From: Morella rubra
Lineage: Eukaryota; Streptophyta; Magnoliopsida; Fagales; Myricaceae
Assembly (NCBI GenBank): GCA_003952965.2
Contig: CM025855.1
Span: 8,955,802-9,019,801 of the forward strand
Length of the DNA: 64,000 nt
Direction of reading: 5' to 3'
Shown here one piece after another: positions 37,397 through 49,420 of the stretch (positions within the stretch are counted from its first letter, which is position 1; the number at the start of each line of letters is the position of its first letter). Below the pieces are notes generated by a model that was not told the DNA's origin, made no database searches, and saw nothing but the letters and a program-made list of their open reading frames with translations. The translations under genes and the position numbers were made by a program.

Positions 37397-38690
37397 TGAA
37401 CACCGTTTCAGACACTCAGATTTTGGCGGAAAAAATCCGGTATCGTGTGTGCTTCGTTCTCAGATTTTGACGGTTTAGTTTTCGCCGGTAAAACAGCAGT
37501 TATAATGTAGGTTGTGTGTGAGCCAGCGAGGGTGGTTCCGTGCTAGTGTTTTTGAAATGTTTTGGGGATCACGGGAAGGGCAAAGAGAGTGTGGACTGTT
37601 CCGATCTCAGATTGCACTATCAGAGAGTAGTGCGATATTTTAAAAACCTTCAATTATTTTCTTTTTTCTTTTTCTAATCAAACTTTAATCATTTTCATTA
37701 TTTCGTTTTGCTGATCCTTTTTTTCCTGATTTTTGCATTTGTGGACGAAGTGTTAAAATCATACCTTTTTAAAAAATATATTATGTTAAAAATACAATTT
37801 AAATAATAAAATCTATAGAAGTTTAAATTTTTATAATAAACTATTCATTCACATAATATTTGAATTTTTTCACTTCATTTCAATTAAATATTACAAATTT
37901 TTAGTTGTAACTCTTTGTAAGATTTAAATTTTTGAAGATAAATAGTAAATTCACATATTAAGTAAATAAATATCTAGCGCCTCCAAATTATAAGGAGACA
38001 AAATAACAAAAGCAAATAGTTTCGACACTTATTGTAAAAATTTTCTAATTTAATTAAGTATTAAAATATAATTCAAAATTGTATATCTTTCGATTTACGT
38101 ACCATAACTCTAATCAAGTTAGATGGAATAGTTTATTGTTATAAAAACAGCTTAAAAATGCCTCCTGAGTCAGTGCCTATGTTATTTCACATGGCTTTCG
38201 CCTAAAAGTTTTTTAAATAGATATCTGTTTTTTCTAAGTTATTCACTGACAAAAGATAAATAGGGAATATCGCCGTACGACGTAAAATCCAAAACCTGCC
38301 TAGGCATAAGGGCTGAAACCTGATGTTGGTTTTTGCATAGGTAAAATTTTGCTTCTCTGGTCGGATCTTTAAAAATTCAATGTTATTTCACATTTTCATC
38401 ACAGTATTTGAAAAATTTTTTTTAAAAATTTTTTGACGAAGTCTGAAAAGTTTTCTCGGCTATGTTTGTTTTGATCTCAAAACATTTTCAAAAAATTTTC
38501 ACAATCATTTTTTCATCAATTCCAATACCTTTTTACAAACTCCAATAACTTATAAACTCTAACAATTTTTAACAAATTTTTCACCAATCCCAAGAGAATC
38601 TACACTACCTCCTAAAAACACAAACACAAAAAAAAATTTCAAAACCAAACCAAATATAGCCTTAGGCACCCAACGCGTTAAACTCCGCTT
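37397..38690. other. AT-rich region upstream of the zinc-finger gene
   Basis: The first few hundred bases must contain the zinc-finger gene's promoter and 5' UTR (transcribed leftwards). From 37640 to 38690 the DNA is very AT-rich with repeated TTTAAAAATTTT-type words. No gene or bounded repeat is seen. Confidence 0.45.
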
Positions 38691-39240
38691 TTTTTTTTTT
38701 AATCAAAACCTCATTTTATTCCAAAATAAATAAAAGCCAATCAAACATTACACATTAAGAGGATCAGAACCAACATACATCCAAGGTAAATCAATAGAAT
38801 GCTCATAACTACGGGGATTGTCGCCTAGACTAATCATGGCAGCGGCCCAACAAGCAAGGTGGTACGCAGCCTCGTTAGCACCTCGACGAACATGAGAGAC
38901 GAACCAACTATATATCAATCGGCCAGCCTCCACAATTTCCTTCACTGAATGGTGAATCCTCCACTTCAATTGACGAGGAAAATTATTAATCGCCTTAATT
39001 ACCACCTCTGAATCGCCTTCAAGCACAAGAGCCTGAAATCCCTTCTATCATGTGAATTTCATTCCCAATTTAGTTGTTGCTGCTTCGCCCTCCAAAGGTT
39101 GAACAACTTCAATTTTGGCAAAAGTTGACCCTTGCATAGCTCCTTTTGAATCACAAATAACAACAACGAATACCGCAAACTCCTCTCTAATCGCCACATC
39201 TACATTAACCTTAAAATTTAGGCTTTGTTTCTTTTACTTT
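38690..39240 (-). mobile_element. LINE 3'-end fragment (RNase H domain)
   Basis: On the - strand, 39240-38748 encodes the end of a LINE ORF2: an RNase H region (FKVNVDVAIREEF, then LEGDSEVVIKAI and VSHVRRGANEAAYHLACWAA). The ending LPWMYVGSDPLNV is the typical LINE C-terminus also seen at 48247-48290. A stop pair near 39040 shows decay. The poly(T) at 38690-38700 is the A-tail on the other strand. It is a heavily 5'-truncated, older copy; no target duplication was found. Confidence 0.85.
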
Positions 39241-39315
39241 TCCACATTGGCTTCCTAAACATTATATATATTGTTGTATAGGTGCTAAAATTTTGGGCAC
39301 GCCTTAATAAAATAA

Positions 39316-39545
39316 GAGATAAATGCAAAATTGGTCCCTGTACTATATGCACAAATCGATTTAGTTCTCGTGATATGAAAAGCTAAATTTAGTCTCTGTG
39401 ATCCCTCCTTTGTTTGTCGTTCGTCCCTTCTCCTCATTTTGTTAGCTCACATTACGGAATTCACTCCTCATCAGCCCTCTTCGCCATGTCATCTCTCCCG
39501 GTCAAGTCAAAACCCTTTTTTCCACAGTCCAAATAAGTGAACCCT
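39316..39545 (+). repeat. Left terminal inverted repeat of the outer MULE
   Basis: About 220 bases, inverted and roughly 80% similar by eye to 62445-62681. It starts GAGATAAATGCAAAATTGG, a GGG(A/T)AAATG-like MULE end with mutations. Confidence 0.75.
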
Positions 39546-39984
39546 AACCCCACGAGTTTCTCACTTTGCAGACATCTTATTCTTCCAAGAGATTTATCCT
39601 CATTGTCTCTCTTTCACATATTTTGCCCTAACTTAGTTCTCAAACGACAGACCCCATTAGGTTCGAAATAAGTCTGCGTTCTTCCTAATAGCGAGCCATA
39701 AGTACATTCTTTCACTGTCATTGAAAGAAAGTAGAAAGCTTTTTGTATACAGAACGTTGCTTTGTGTTAATTGTGAGCCATGTTGACTGAACACCTCTTA
39801 TAATTGTTCACCAAGGATGTAAAGACTAGTTAACGAATGCATATTCTCTCTTAACCTTACTCTGCTTCTAAACTAGTTTTTGGCATAAAAACAGAGCATT
39901 CAATATAATAATCAGAATAATAAAAAAAGAATTATAAATAACTAAAGCTCAAACGGCAATTGGACCCACAAATGGGATCTTATA
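39546..39984. other. Interior of the outer MULE, left part
   Basis: About 430 bases without a reading frame between the MULE end and the small CACTA. Given the receptor-kinase start on the far side of the nest (61562), this could be captured promoter or 5'-UTR DNA of that gene; nothing in the sequence proves it. Confidence 0.3.
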
Positions 39985-40109
39985 GCTACAAAACTCTCTC
40001 GAACACAAACTAGAAGGTTGCTAAAGAATAAAATTCCAGTAGGATTTGCGACGTCTGAAATTTGCAGCGGAAATTTATTTTTGCGCCCACCATGAAAGTA
40101 AGGAAGGAC

Positions 40110-40354
40110 AAACAACTAGACGTCTTGGCTTCCAGTATTTTTTGTTTGTTCCCCCTGTAGGCCTTTGGGGTGGAATAGGGTTGCTTTTGGCAACCAAATG
40201 TTCAGTTTGATGTTATTCATAGGTCTTCTCATATTATTGGTATATTAATGCATCTTGGTGGTCAGCTTGATGACTTTTCAGTATTTTTATCTACGGGCCC
40301 ACACGATGGCAAGAAAAATTGTCCACTATCGCAGCTTGTTTCTTAGGGCCCAGT
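40110..40354 (+). pseudogene. LINE ORF2 endonuclease domain, N-terminal piece
   Basis: Translates, with stops, to WQPNVQFDVIHRSSHIIGIL and STGPHDGKKN, then SQLVS*GP, the start of an AP-type endonuclease of plant LINEs. The next residues (PTSWLCTGDFNEI) resume in the same frame at 44414 once the LTR element and its duplicated CCAAC are removed. Confidence 0.7.
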
Positions 40355-41370
40355 TGTTAGAGCGCGAGATTGCAGCGGAAAGGATCTTTCAATCAAAGTA
40401 GCCTAAGCATTCTGCCTCATTCAGATCCACACACACAGTTTTTTGAGAGATTTTTTTTCTAAAAAGAGAGTCTCAAATTAAAAAATGAATTCCTTTCTCT
40501 AAAACGAATTTCTGAGCTATTTATAATGGTTTACCCAAAACTCAACTGTGCTTATGCGTGAGATCTTAGGGATCTCAAATCTCGGCCGTAGGATCATCAT
40601 GAAAAACTCTTTTTCATTAAACTTCCTTATATTCTATAACCCGAATTTATGAGCTTCTACAAATTGTGATCATGTATATTAATATATCACAATTGACCCC
40701 CGAGATAATGAGATTGTTTTTGTGAAATCCCTTTTGTTAACAATTATACGCTTAGTTATCCTTCCACCATATTATATTCCACATGAGCAAATTACCGATA
40801 AAGTCTCTAGCTCATATAATTCTTAATTCTCAATCTGTACCTAACTGGACTCGCAAAAAGTTCCCAAAAATAATTTTCGCAAATAATTACATCATTTATT
40901 ATATGAATAAAAACCATGAAAACACTTTTCACAAAATCTCGTTGTCGAACGTTTTTTATTTGAGTCTAAATAATATACAAATATAATGAATATACTGTCT
41001 TATCAGAGACTGTGGATTCCATATTGAGCAATTATACAAATTCACTTACTATGCATAAGGCTCAACATTATCAAGAATATGTGAAGATCATCACCAAATG
41101 ACTTAGTCAAAACACAAGCACACAATAAGCAAACCTACATAACTCTCATAGGTCTAAGGATAACATAAGCGAATTATGCTGAATACCATTCTCTACATCA
41201 GTGATCGTTTCCAAAATGTATTCATATTTGATCTAGTTCAGTGCATGTACTCTTCCATTGCACCCACTCGTCTGCTTAAGATCACCACCTCAATGACAGA
41301 ATCAATCATTCTATCTTATAGAGGCACAACGAGTGTAGACCTATTCGTACATTTTCATGTGTCTTTGCTG
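40355..41370 (-). repeat. LTR (3' LTR of the leftward-reading element), truncated
   Basis: Direct repeat of 43181-44200. Shared words include GAATTCCTTTC, CCCAAAACTCAACTGTGCTTA, CTGAATACCATTCTCTACAT and GAGGCACAACGAGTGTAGAC. The copies differ by many substitutions and small indels, implying an old insertion. Confidence 0.88.
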
Positions 41371-42572
41371 AGGTGGCTATCGGAGTCAATGAGAATGTGA
41401 GTCCAAGGATTAAGGCAATCCAAAAGGGGGGGTGAATTGGGTTTCCAAACTTTTTTCGCTTTTAACCCCCAAAACCATGTTTGCAAAGTAAAGTCTAATT
41501 TAGCACAAGTATATTAAAACAACAAGTAAATAAGTGCTAAATGTAAAGAGTAGGGATAGAGAAGCAAACACGTGATTTTTAGGTGGTTCGGCAAACCCGC
41601 CTACATCCACCCCTCAAGCTCCTTCACCGAGCCTTGAGATTTTTCCACTATCTTCAAATAGCATACACTCTAGCTTCGGGTGCTAGAGAACCGTACAAGT
41701 ATTTTCCCGAGCTTAATACTCAAACCCACCCAAATGGTTTTTCGGGCTCACCACTCACTAACCAAGCTTGAGATATACTTTCTAAGCTTATTCTTTAGTG
41801 AACAACCTCACTAAAGGAATCACCTCTTTTGGATATGAAGATTGAAGAATAAACTTTCTCAAAGAGTGGATATGAAAAATTGGAAATCTATCTCTTGATT
41901 CACACAAAGACAAGGATATGAAAGTGTGTTTTGTGTGAATGATATAAGAAATATAGAATATGAAGGTTTTAGAATATTTCTCAAGTGATCTAAATGATAT
42001 GTGGTCATTGTATATTTATTTTGGATGTTATGAAGGTGTATTTATAGGCCATATATGAAAACTAGTCGTTTATAGCCGTTGAGAGTCGTCTATTAAAACG
42101 AGCCGGTCGACCGCTACATGAACCGGTCGACCGCTTCACCAGTTGATCGACCTCCTCAACTTAAGCACATGATCCGGTTCAATTAAAACTACGTTTTTAA
42201 CCTCTTTGAAACACCTAAATTTAAAGACTTACTTCTCATAAGTATAAGAAAGGTTTGAGAGTTTGATTGGGGTGTTTTAAAACCTTTAAAAACATTTTAA
42301 TCTTTCAAACAAAGGTAAAATGGTTTATGCACGTTTTGAAAGATATGCAAGTGTGATTCATAATCCTTATCAAAAGTGAAACTAAGAGTTACAAGGTTTA
42401 TACCCTAAGGTCTTGAAACTTCACTTTTGAGCTCCTTGCATCTTCTTGATCTTCTCTTCTTCAAGTCTTTGGCTCTTTCATCAAAACGTCTTTGTCTTTG
42501 AAGATGTCCGTTTTATAAACTTAATCCATTTATTGAAATCATCAAAATCTCGATTGTGCACAAAAGCCAACA
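41371..42572 (-). mobile_element. Possible solo LTR inside the left LTR
   Basis: Block with no counterpart in the intact LTR. On the - strand it would begin TGTTGGCTTTTGTGC at 42572. Towards the other end it carries GGGGTGAATTGGG (about 41430) and GGTGGTTCGGC (about 41583), wording shared by LTRs of many plant elements. The motif CCGGTCGACCGC recurs at 42102-42136. The left border and target duplication could not be fixed. Confidence 0.4.
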
Positions 42573-43166
42573 GGGAAGGCCTAAAAGGCCTCAACTAGCA
42601 AAAACCTGTGTACCCCTTTCAGGATACACCATGGTAGCAGCCACCACTGACCGCTAGGCTACGCGGTGCCACTATTGTGGCCGCTTGGGACCACCAGTCG
42701 TGGTCCCCAGCCAGGTGAGCCACAACCGATGGTTGGCGGTGGCCGATTTGGAGAGCATGAAATTGCTCTCTCTTTGCGAATTAAACCATCGGGAACAAAA
42801 TATTTTGCAACAAAATCACAACATCAAAACAGCCCGAATACATTTCTTTCTCAAAGAAATCAAAGAAGAAAAACAACATCTATCATCAGATTTTACAAAT
42901 CTTAACAAATCTCCGAGAGAAAACCATGGGCATCGATTTTCACACAAAACCCTCTCTCCTTTTTTAAAGACAAAAACCCACGGACAAATTTTTTTTTTTT
43001 TGGTTTTGCCAGATTGTCTTTTTCTCAATAGTGGATCCCACATGCAATACTTTCAATAAAGGAAATCACGCATACTCTTCAACGGATCATGAAGAGCACG
43101 ATCTTGCATGCGCGTAAGCTAGAGAGAGAAACACTAACCTTGAGTTGTGAGATTTCACATATTTGA

Positions 43167-43178
43167 GCTTTGATACCA
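43167..43178 (-). other. Primer-binding site (initiator tRNA-Met)
   Basis: TGGTATCAAAGC on the - strand, two bases inside the LTR that starts at 43181. It matches the 3' end complement of plant initiator tRNA-Met (TGGTATCAGAGC) at 11 of 12 bases and sets the element's direction. Confidence 0.8.
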
Positions 43179-43180
43179 CT

Positions 43181-44413
43181 TGTTAGAGCGCGAGATTGCA
43201 GCAGAAAGGATCTTTCAATCAATGCAGCCCAAGCGTTCTGCCTCATTCAGATCCATGCACACAGTTTTTTGAGAGAGAGTGTTTTTCTAGAGAGAGTCTC
43301 AAATAAAAAAAATGAATTCCTTTCACTCAAATGAATTTATGAGCTATTTGTAATGGTTTGCCCAAAACTCAACTGTGCTTATACGTGAGATCTTTAGAGA
43401 CCTCAAATATCGGTCGTAGGATCATCATGAAAACTTTTTCATTAAACTCCCTTATATTCTGTAATCCGAATTTATGGGCTTCTACAAATTGTGATCATGT
43501 CCAACATATCACAATTGACCCCTAAGATAATGAGATTGTTTTTGTAAAATCTCTTTTGCTAACAATTATACGCTTATTTATCCTTCCACTACTATATTCC
43601 ACATGAGCTAATAGGAACGGAATAATATCATCGATAAAGTCTCTAGCTCATATAATTCTTAATTCTCAGTTTGTACCTAGTTGGACTCCCAAAATGTTTC
43701 CGAAAAATAATTTTCTCAAATAATTACTTAATTATATAAGTAAAAACAGTGAAAACACTTTTCATAAATCTCGCGCGGAGAGTTTTTTATTTAAGTACAA
43801 ACAATATACAGACATAATGAAAGTACTGCCTCATCAAGAGACTTGTGGATTTCATATTAAACAATTATACAAATTTACTTACTATGCATAAGGCCCAACA
43901 TTATCTGAAATCTTTGATTTGCGAAGATCATTACCAAATAACTTAGTCAAAATACAAACACACAACAATCAACCTTGCATAGCTCTCTCAGGTCTGAGGA
44001 CAATATAAGCTAATTGTGCTGAATACCATTCTCTACATCAGTGATCGTTTCCATAAGGTATTCATATTTGATCCAATTCAGTGCATGTACTCTTATATTG
44101 CACCCACTCATCTACTTGAGTTCACCACAATGACGGAGTCCATCATTCTATCTATAGAGGCACAACGAGTGTAGACTTATTCGTACATTTTGATGTATTT
44201 TGGTCTAGAACAAAGTGAGTCAACGAGGATCCGAAAAATCATACCTCGCCTCCGATTTCATTAATCATTGGCTTGAATTTCTACAATGTTGCTCAACAAA
44301 ATGACTTCTTATGTCATTACACGTATCCAAAATAATATACAAGTGATTAATAAATAACAATAATTATCTCATAATTATTCAAAATGTTTGGTTTTGAGGA
44401 CATACATCTAACA
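43181..44413 (-). repeat. LTR (5' LTR of the leftward-reading element), complete
   Basis: 1,233 bases bounded by TGTTAGA and TCTAACA. It is adjacent to the primer-binding site on the inside and to LINE endonuclease codons on the outside. Confidence 0.88.
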
Positions 44414-44597
44414 CCAACGTCTTGGCTTTGTACGGGCGACTTCAACGAAATCATCTTCGCTCAGGTCAAAAGAGGTGGTCACTCTTTTCGGTCCTCTCCA
44501 TCTTGGGGTTTTGGACACTTTATCGATTACTAGGGGGTGATAAATATTGGTTTTTTGGGTTTTCTCGCTTTAGTTGGGATAATGAGCGTATGGGGGC

Positions 44598-44745
44598 CAG
44601 TGGCGGATGCAGGGGGGGCGGCCCTGCCCCCATTGGACAGGCAAAAAAAAAAAAAATTTACACGTAAATTTTTTTTTTTTTTTTTTTAAAAATTTTTTAT
44701 CTTAGAAGTCGCCTCCCTTCACGTGGGGTCCTGCCTCCGCCACTG
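44598..44745. mobile_element. 148-bp hAT-type MITE with 8-bp target duplication
   Basis: The terminal repeats are CAGTGGCGGATGCAGG at the left and its near complement CCTGCCTCCGCCACTG at the right. ATGGGGGC is duplicated exactly at 44590-44597 and 44746-44753, the 8-base size made by hAT transposases. The interior is A/T homopolymer. It interrupts the LINE endonuclease codons. Confidence 0.95.
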
Positions 44746-46882
44746 ATGGGGGCTGCACATATTAAATAAAGGCTTGACAGGGGGGTTAGTAGTATGGAAT
44801 GGCGCCTGGCTTTCCCTCCTGTCACGATTACTCATTTGTTCGATCTTGCCATCTAATCATAAACCAATTATTTTGCAGCTATGGGGTACAAAGGCTTGAT
44901 TGCCGCGTGAATTTAAATTTGAGAAGTTCTGGCTTCGAGACCATTCGTTTTATGCTGTAGTGGAATCTGCATGGAACACCCCCATTTCTGGTGCTCCAGG
45001 TTATCATGTGTATCAGAAACTCGAGGTTACGAAGAAAGCGTTGCAAAGCTGGAATAAGACATTTTTTGGACACATTCAGACCGCTATCCAGCATCTTACC
45101 AGTGCCATTTCTTCCTATCAAGATCTGCCTCCCACGACAGACAACCTCCATGCAGTGAAATCACTCAATGTGGCGTTAGGTGAGCAACTTTGTAGGGAAG
45201 AGATCTTCTGGAAACAAAAGTCTCGGGTGGAGTGGCTGGTCTCCTCCGATTTGAACACTGATAATTTTCATGCCTCTACTGTCACTCGCCGTTGCAGAAA
45301 TCAAATTGTTAGATTGAAAGATGTGGACGGGCATTGGTTTTCAGGCCGTTAATCGATTGGTAACTCTCTGTTGCAGTTTTTTCAAAATCTTTATTCCACC
45401 TCATTTCCAATGTTTCCTACATATCTTGAAGGCTTGATTCAGTCGAGTGTTTCAGTGGAGGAAAATGAAGTGTTATGTGCAACCCCTTCATCAAATGAGA
45501 TATTTGCTGCTCTACGCCAAATGAATCCTCACAAAGCCCCAAGACCCGATGGTATGACTTATCTCCTTTTCACTTCTTGTTGGGGTATCGTTGGTCCTAA
45601 TGTTGTGGATTTGGTTCAAAGCTTTTTTTGTTTTTTGTTTTTTTATCTCTAGTGATATGCCTTCGGCCATTAATCAAACTAATTTGGTCTTAATTCCTAA
45701 ATCTGCCACACCGTTGAAAGCGACTGACTTTCGACCTATAAGTCTTTGCAATTCATTGGTATCCCCTTATCAGCTTGCTTTCATTCCTGGTAGTCATATT
45801 CGGGATAATTACCTAGTGGCAACTGAGTTGTTTCATAGTATGAAACATAAAATTGGTCGGTCGGACTGGATGGCGATCAAAAGTGATATGGCTAAGGCCT
45901 ACGACCGCGTTGAATGGTCCTTTCTTTTGACGGTGCTTAGGCTGTTTGGTTTCGCCCCTAAATGGGTGCAGTGGATTGATAAATGTCTTTCGACTGCTCA
46001 GTTTTCCATTATTTTGCAAGGCAGCCCCTTTAGGCACTTTGCCTCTTCTCGAGGATTTTGCCAAGGCGATCCATTATCGCCTTTTCTTTTTCTGCTAGTG
46101 TTGGAGGTCCTTTCAAGGCTTCTTCAACGGGCTGAAATGAATCATTTGATTCATGGTCTTAAAATTACTTCGGCTGCCCCTTCAAGTACCCATTTATTTT
46201 TTGCTGATGATGTTTTACTATTCTCCCGTGCCACAGTCCATGATGCTCAACAGCTTAATCATTGTCTTTCTACCTATATGTCTTGGTTGGGACAACTTCT
46301 GAACTGCCAAAAATTTGCTGTCTATTTTAGTAAAAATATCACCGGGCAGCGAGTGATGGGTATTACTGAAACTCTGCAGCTTCAACGTATGTCTGCAAAA
46401 ATGAGGCATCTTGGGCTGCCTTTAATCTTTCCGCGTGCCAAATCCAAAGCTCTTGATGATCTGAAAGATCGAATCTTGCAGCGGATTTCCAGTTGGAAAG
46501 CGAAGTTGCTATCACAAGCCGCTATGACTACTTTTATCTCCATTGTTGCTACTTCCATGCTGTCATATTATATGAGCTCCCTCTTGCTGCCCATTGGTTG
46601 GTGCACCTTTATTAATCGGCATGTAAAGAATTTTTGGTGGGGATTCTCTTCAGCTCAATCTCATCATCTTTCTTTGAAGTCTTGGTAGTCCATGTGTTTA
46701 CCTAAGGCTATAGATGGGTTAGGCATTCGGTCCCTACCTTATATGAACATAGCTCTTTTAGCCAGACAAGGGTGGGCTGTGGTGTCTGATGAGGATTCTC
46801 TTCGGGTGAATTTGTGCAAAGCGAAATACCTGCGTGGTTCCACTTTTTGGGATCATCAACAACCCAGGGTTGCCTCTTGGGC

Positions 46883-46884
<2 letters not shown>

Positions 46885-46919
<35 letters not shown>
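46885..46919 (+). repeat. 35-base poly(G) tract
   Basis: Uninterrupted G run inside the LINE zf-RVT upstream region, between codons for ASWAW and GIVHL. Frames across it give artificial poly-Gly or poly-Pro. Confidence 0.95.
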
Positions 46920-46920
<1 letters not shown>

Positions 46921-48273
46921 GTGGTATTGTGCACCTCATTCCTCATTTCTCTCGGGCCTCTTGCCGGCAAGATCGCAATGGTGAGTCTACTGATGTGTGG
47001 CAGGACCCTTGGGTTGTGCCTCATTTTAAGCCTAGACCTTGGTCGGTTATTTAGGAGGAATGGCGTGATGAGAAGGTGAGTGCTCTTATTTCCTCTAATT
47101 CGTAGCAATGGGATAGGGATTTTTTCACCAACGCTTTGATGAGGAAACTATCAGATGTATTCTGCAAATTCCTCTCAATTTGCATGGTGGTCTTGATCGG
47201 TGGGTTTGGACTTTTGAATCATCTAGCCAGTATACTCCAAATTTCTGTACCGCTCCTTACTTCCTCCGTTTAATGAGGCCGCTATAGCCCTCTTAGTATG
47301 CACAAATGGAAGCTTCTTTGGAAACTGAAAATCCATGTGAGGCTCAAACTCCTTTCATGGAAAATTGCATGGAATATTATTCCTACTAGATCTCGGATTG
47401 ATTTGGCCATTTAACATGAGGTACAATCTTCTAGCGTTTGTCCCTTGTGTGGCTCTCCGTTTGAGACTCTACAACATTTATTTTTAGAATGCTATGTGAG
47501 TACATGTATATGGCAAGCTAGCCCTTGGCATCTTCCCACTACTAGCTTTGCGGCCTTCCCTATGGTGTATTGGATTTCAATTATTTTGGACCCTGTTTCT
47601 GTTGGTATTCCAGTGGAGGATAAGCATTATTTCCAGCTGTTTGCTGCTAATGCTTTTGATAAGGTGTGGCATGAACGTAATCGCGTTGTTCATGGTGATG
47701 CCCGTAGTGGACTGTTGGATCTTGTTGCTCGTCATTCTTGTCTAACCCTCCAACATGTTGCTGCCTGGTCCAATCAGCTCTTACGTAGATCCAGTGGATG
47801 GATTCCTCCTGTGCTTGGGATTATTAAGTTGAATGTTGATGTCTCTATGCGCCCATTGTTTGCTGCACCTTGTGTGTGTCGAGATTATCAAGGGACAATT
47901 CTCTATGCTGCTGCCAAAAAAGCTTTGCTGTGTTGATTCTACTATGGGGATAGCTGAGGCGCTGTGGTTTGGTACGTTTCTATAGCAGATCAGTTTTCTT
48001 GGCCAGATGTTAGTTTTGAAGAAGACTCTTTAGTGGTGATGACAGCTGTGGATAGGTCTATTTCAGATTGCCCGTGTCAAATTGAACCTGTTGTTGCGTT
48101 GATTAAATCCTATTTTGCTGCACCCTTCCTTTAAATGCTCCTTCTCTCCTAGGTGTGCTAATTTTGCTGCACACAGTCTTGCCCAATGGGCTGCTTCCAC
48201 CCTACGGGAGGGATGCTTTCCCGAATTTTGTGGGCATAGTGATAGGCTGCCTTGGATTTATGAGGGCTCTGAT

Positions 48274-48900
48274 CACTACAACAAATTAGGGTTTTAGCGA
48301 CGAGTTATTTCGTTGCTAAAGAGACAAAATTTGGTTGCTAAAACGATATAGCGACCATATAAGACCGTTGCTCAGTGGTCGCAACTAAACCGTTGGTAAA
48401 GGCTTTTAGCGACGAGAAGAATACTTTGTCGCTATTCAATACATATAGCGACAAAGTATATCGTTGCTGAAGTTCAATCAACTTCGTCGATATAGGGCCT
48501 ATGAATTCAGCCGTAGTGGTCGCTAGACATGGTCACATTGCAACGAATAACTTGGTTGCTCAAGCTAAGACTAGCGACGAATAGATTACGTCGCTAAGTC
48601 CATTTTAGCGACCAAAAATGATAGTTGCTATAGCTAGCAACACCGACGATTTGTACATGTTGCAAATAGTAGTACTAGTGACGTATATAGTACGTCGCTA
48701 AAGTTCATTTAAGCGACTAATAATGATAGTTGTTATAGCTAACACCACCGATGAATTGGACATGTCACAAATAATGGTATTAGCGACGCATAGAGTATGT
48801 CACTAAAGTCTATGTAAGTGACCAATAATGGTAGTTGCTATAGCTAGATTTGTTGACGATTTGGACTTGTTGCAAATAGTGGTTATTTTGTATAGTTGAT
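48274..48900. repeat. CACTA-3 left subterminal repeats
   Basis: Repeated TTTAGCGACGAA, TAGCGACNAAGTA and GTTGCTATAGCTA words in both orientations at 20-40 base spacing. It is gene-free, and the motif family is distinct from those of CACTA-1 and CACTA-2. From 48900 to 49420 plain AT-rich sequence follows. Confidence 0.85.
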
Positions 48901-49420
48901 TATGTTATTGCCTAAAAAAAAATCTAAAAATGAATGAGTTGCATCCATTAAAACAAGAAGGAAATCAATTTTTAAGGTAAAAAAAACCATGCGATTTTAC
49001 TAAGATATGCATACAATTAATATAATGGCAACAACAAGCTTAATATAACAAGCTATTTAACAACCCAAAAAGTGCCAAATGTATACAATTAAAGCTAATT
49101 TGATTTGGCCTTTGAATGATGTACATATGCCAATACACATGATGAAACTTCAAAAAATTACTCTACAAAAGTAATTTTTTCAAGTGAAGGCAGCCATAGA
49201 TCTTCCATCCATCACTCAACATATCACGTTATCTACATAAATAACCTGTGGAAGACAAACTCATGTTAATAAGTATATAAATTTAATTAATAATTACTGG
49301 AAGAAAATAACAAAATTAATTTGATTGGAAATTCAACAACTATTGACATGTAACATCAAGATGCAAAGATTAATACAAGTCTTACCTAAGTCTATTTCTT
49401 GTTGCTGCTATTAGTGCTCT

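Larger units (their letters stand above)
40355..44413 (-). mobile_element. Non-autonomous LTR retrotransposon inserted in the LINE
   Basis: Two direct repeats, 40355-about 41370 and 43181-44413, both begin TGTTAGAGCGCGAGATTGCA. The second ends in TCTAACA, the inverted complement of TGTTAGA, as LTRs do. On the - strand the 44413-43181 LTR is followed after two bases by TGGTATCAAAGC (43178-43167), a primer-binding site for initiator tRNA-Met, so the element reads leftwards. The flank after 44413 is CCAAC and before 40355 is CCAGT, a likely 5-base duplication with two transitions. The interior (42573-43180) has no gag or pol. The left LTR has lost its last ~200 bases to a further insertion at about 41370-42572. 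Confidence 0.85.
44414..48270 (+). pseudogene. LINE ORF2: endonuclease end, reverse transcriptase, zinc domain, RNase H
   Basis: Endonuclease: TSWLCTGDFNEI at about 44416. After a hAT MITE the frame resumes with MEWRLAFPPVT (about 44795) and REFKFEKFWLRDHSF. Reverse transcriptase covers about 45440-46690, with NPHKAPRPDG, LIPKSATPLKATDFRPISLCN, DMAKAYDRVEW, GFCQGDPLSPFLF and the catalytic FADD. After ISLCN it jumps to SLVSPYQLAF, so about 25-30 residues usual in plant LINEs are deleted. zf-RVT is at about 47430-47520 (CPLCGSPFETLQHLF-EC). RNase H runs from about 47815 to 48290, where CACTA-3 cuts the last codons (PWIYEGSD). Numerous stops and shifts, plus a 35-base poly(G), disable it. Confidence 0.88.

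Noticed and set aside
37256..37534. Overlapping frames opposite the first exon of the zinc-finger gene
   Set aside because: Antisense shadows of a well-supported spliced gene.
40101..44425. ACGTCTTGGCTT shared at about 40113 and 44416 as an LTR-element target duplication
   Set aside because: The LTR borders (TGTTAGA/TCTAACA) and restoration of the LINE frame place the duplication at CCAAC; the 12-base match is probably chance or LINE-internal.
46758..47108. Poly-proline or poly-glycine proteins across the G tract
   Set aside because: Produced only by translating a 35-base homopolymer inside a dead LINE.
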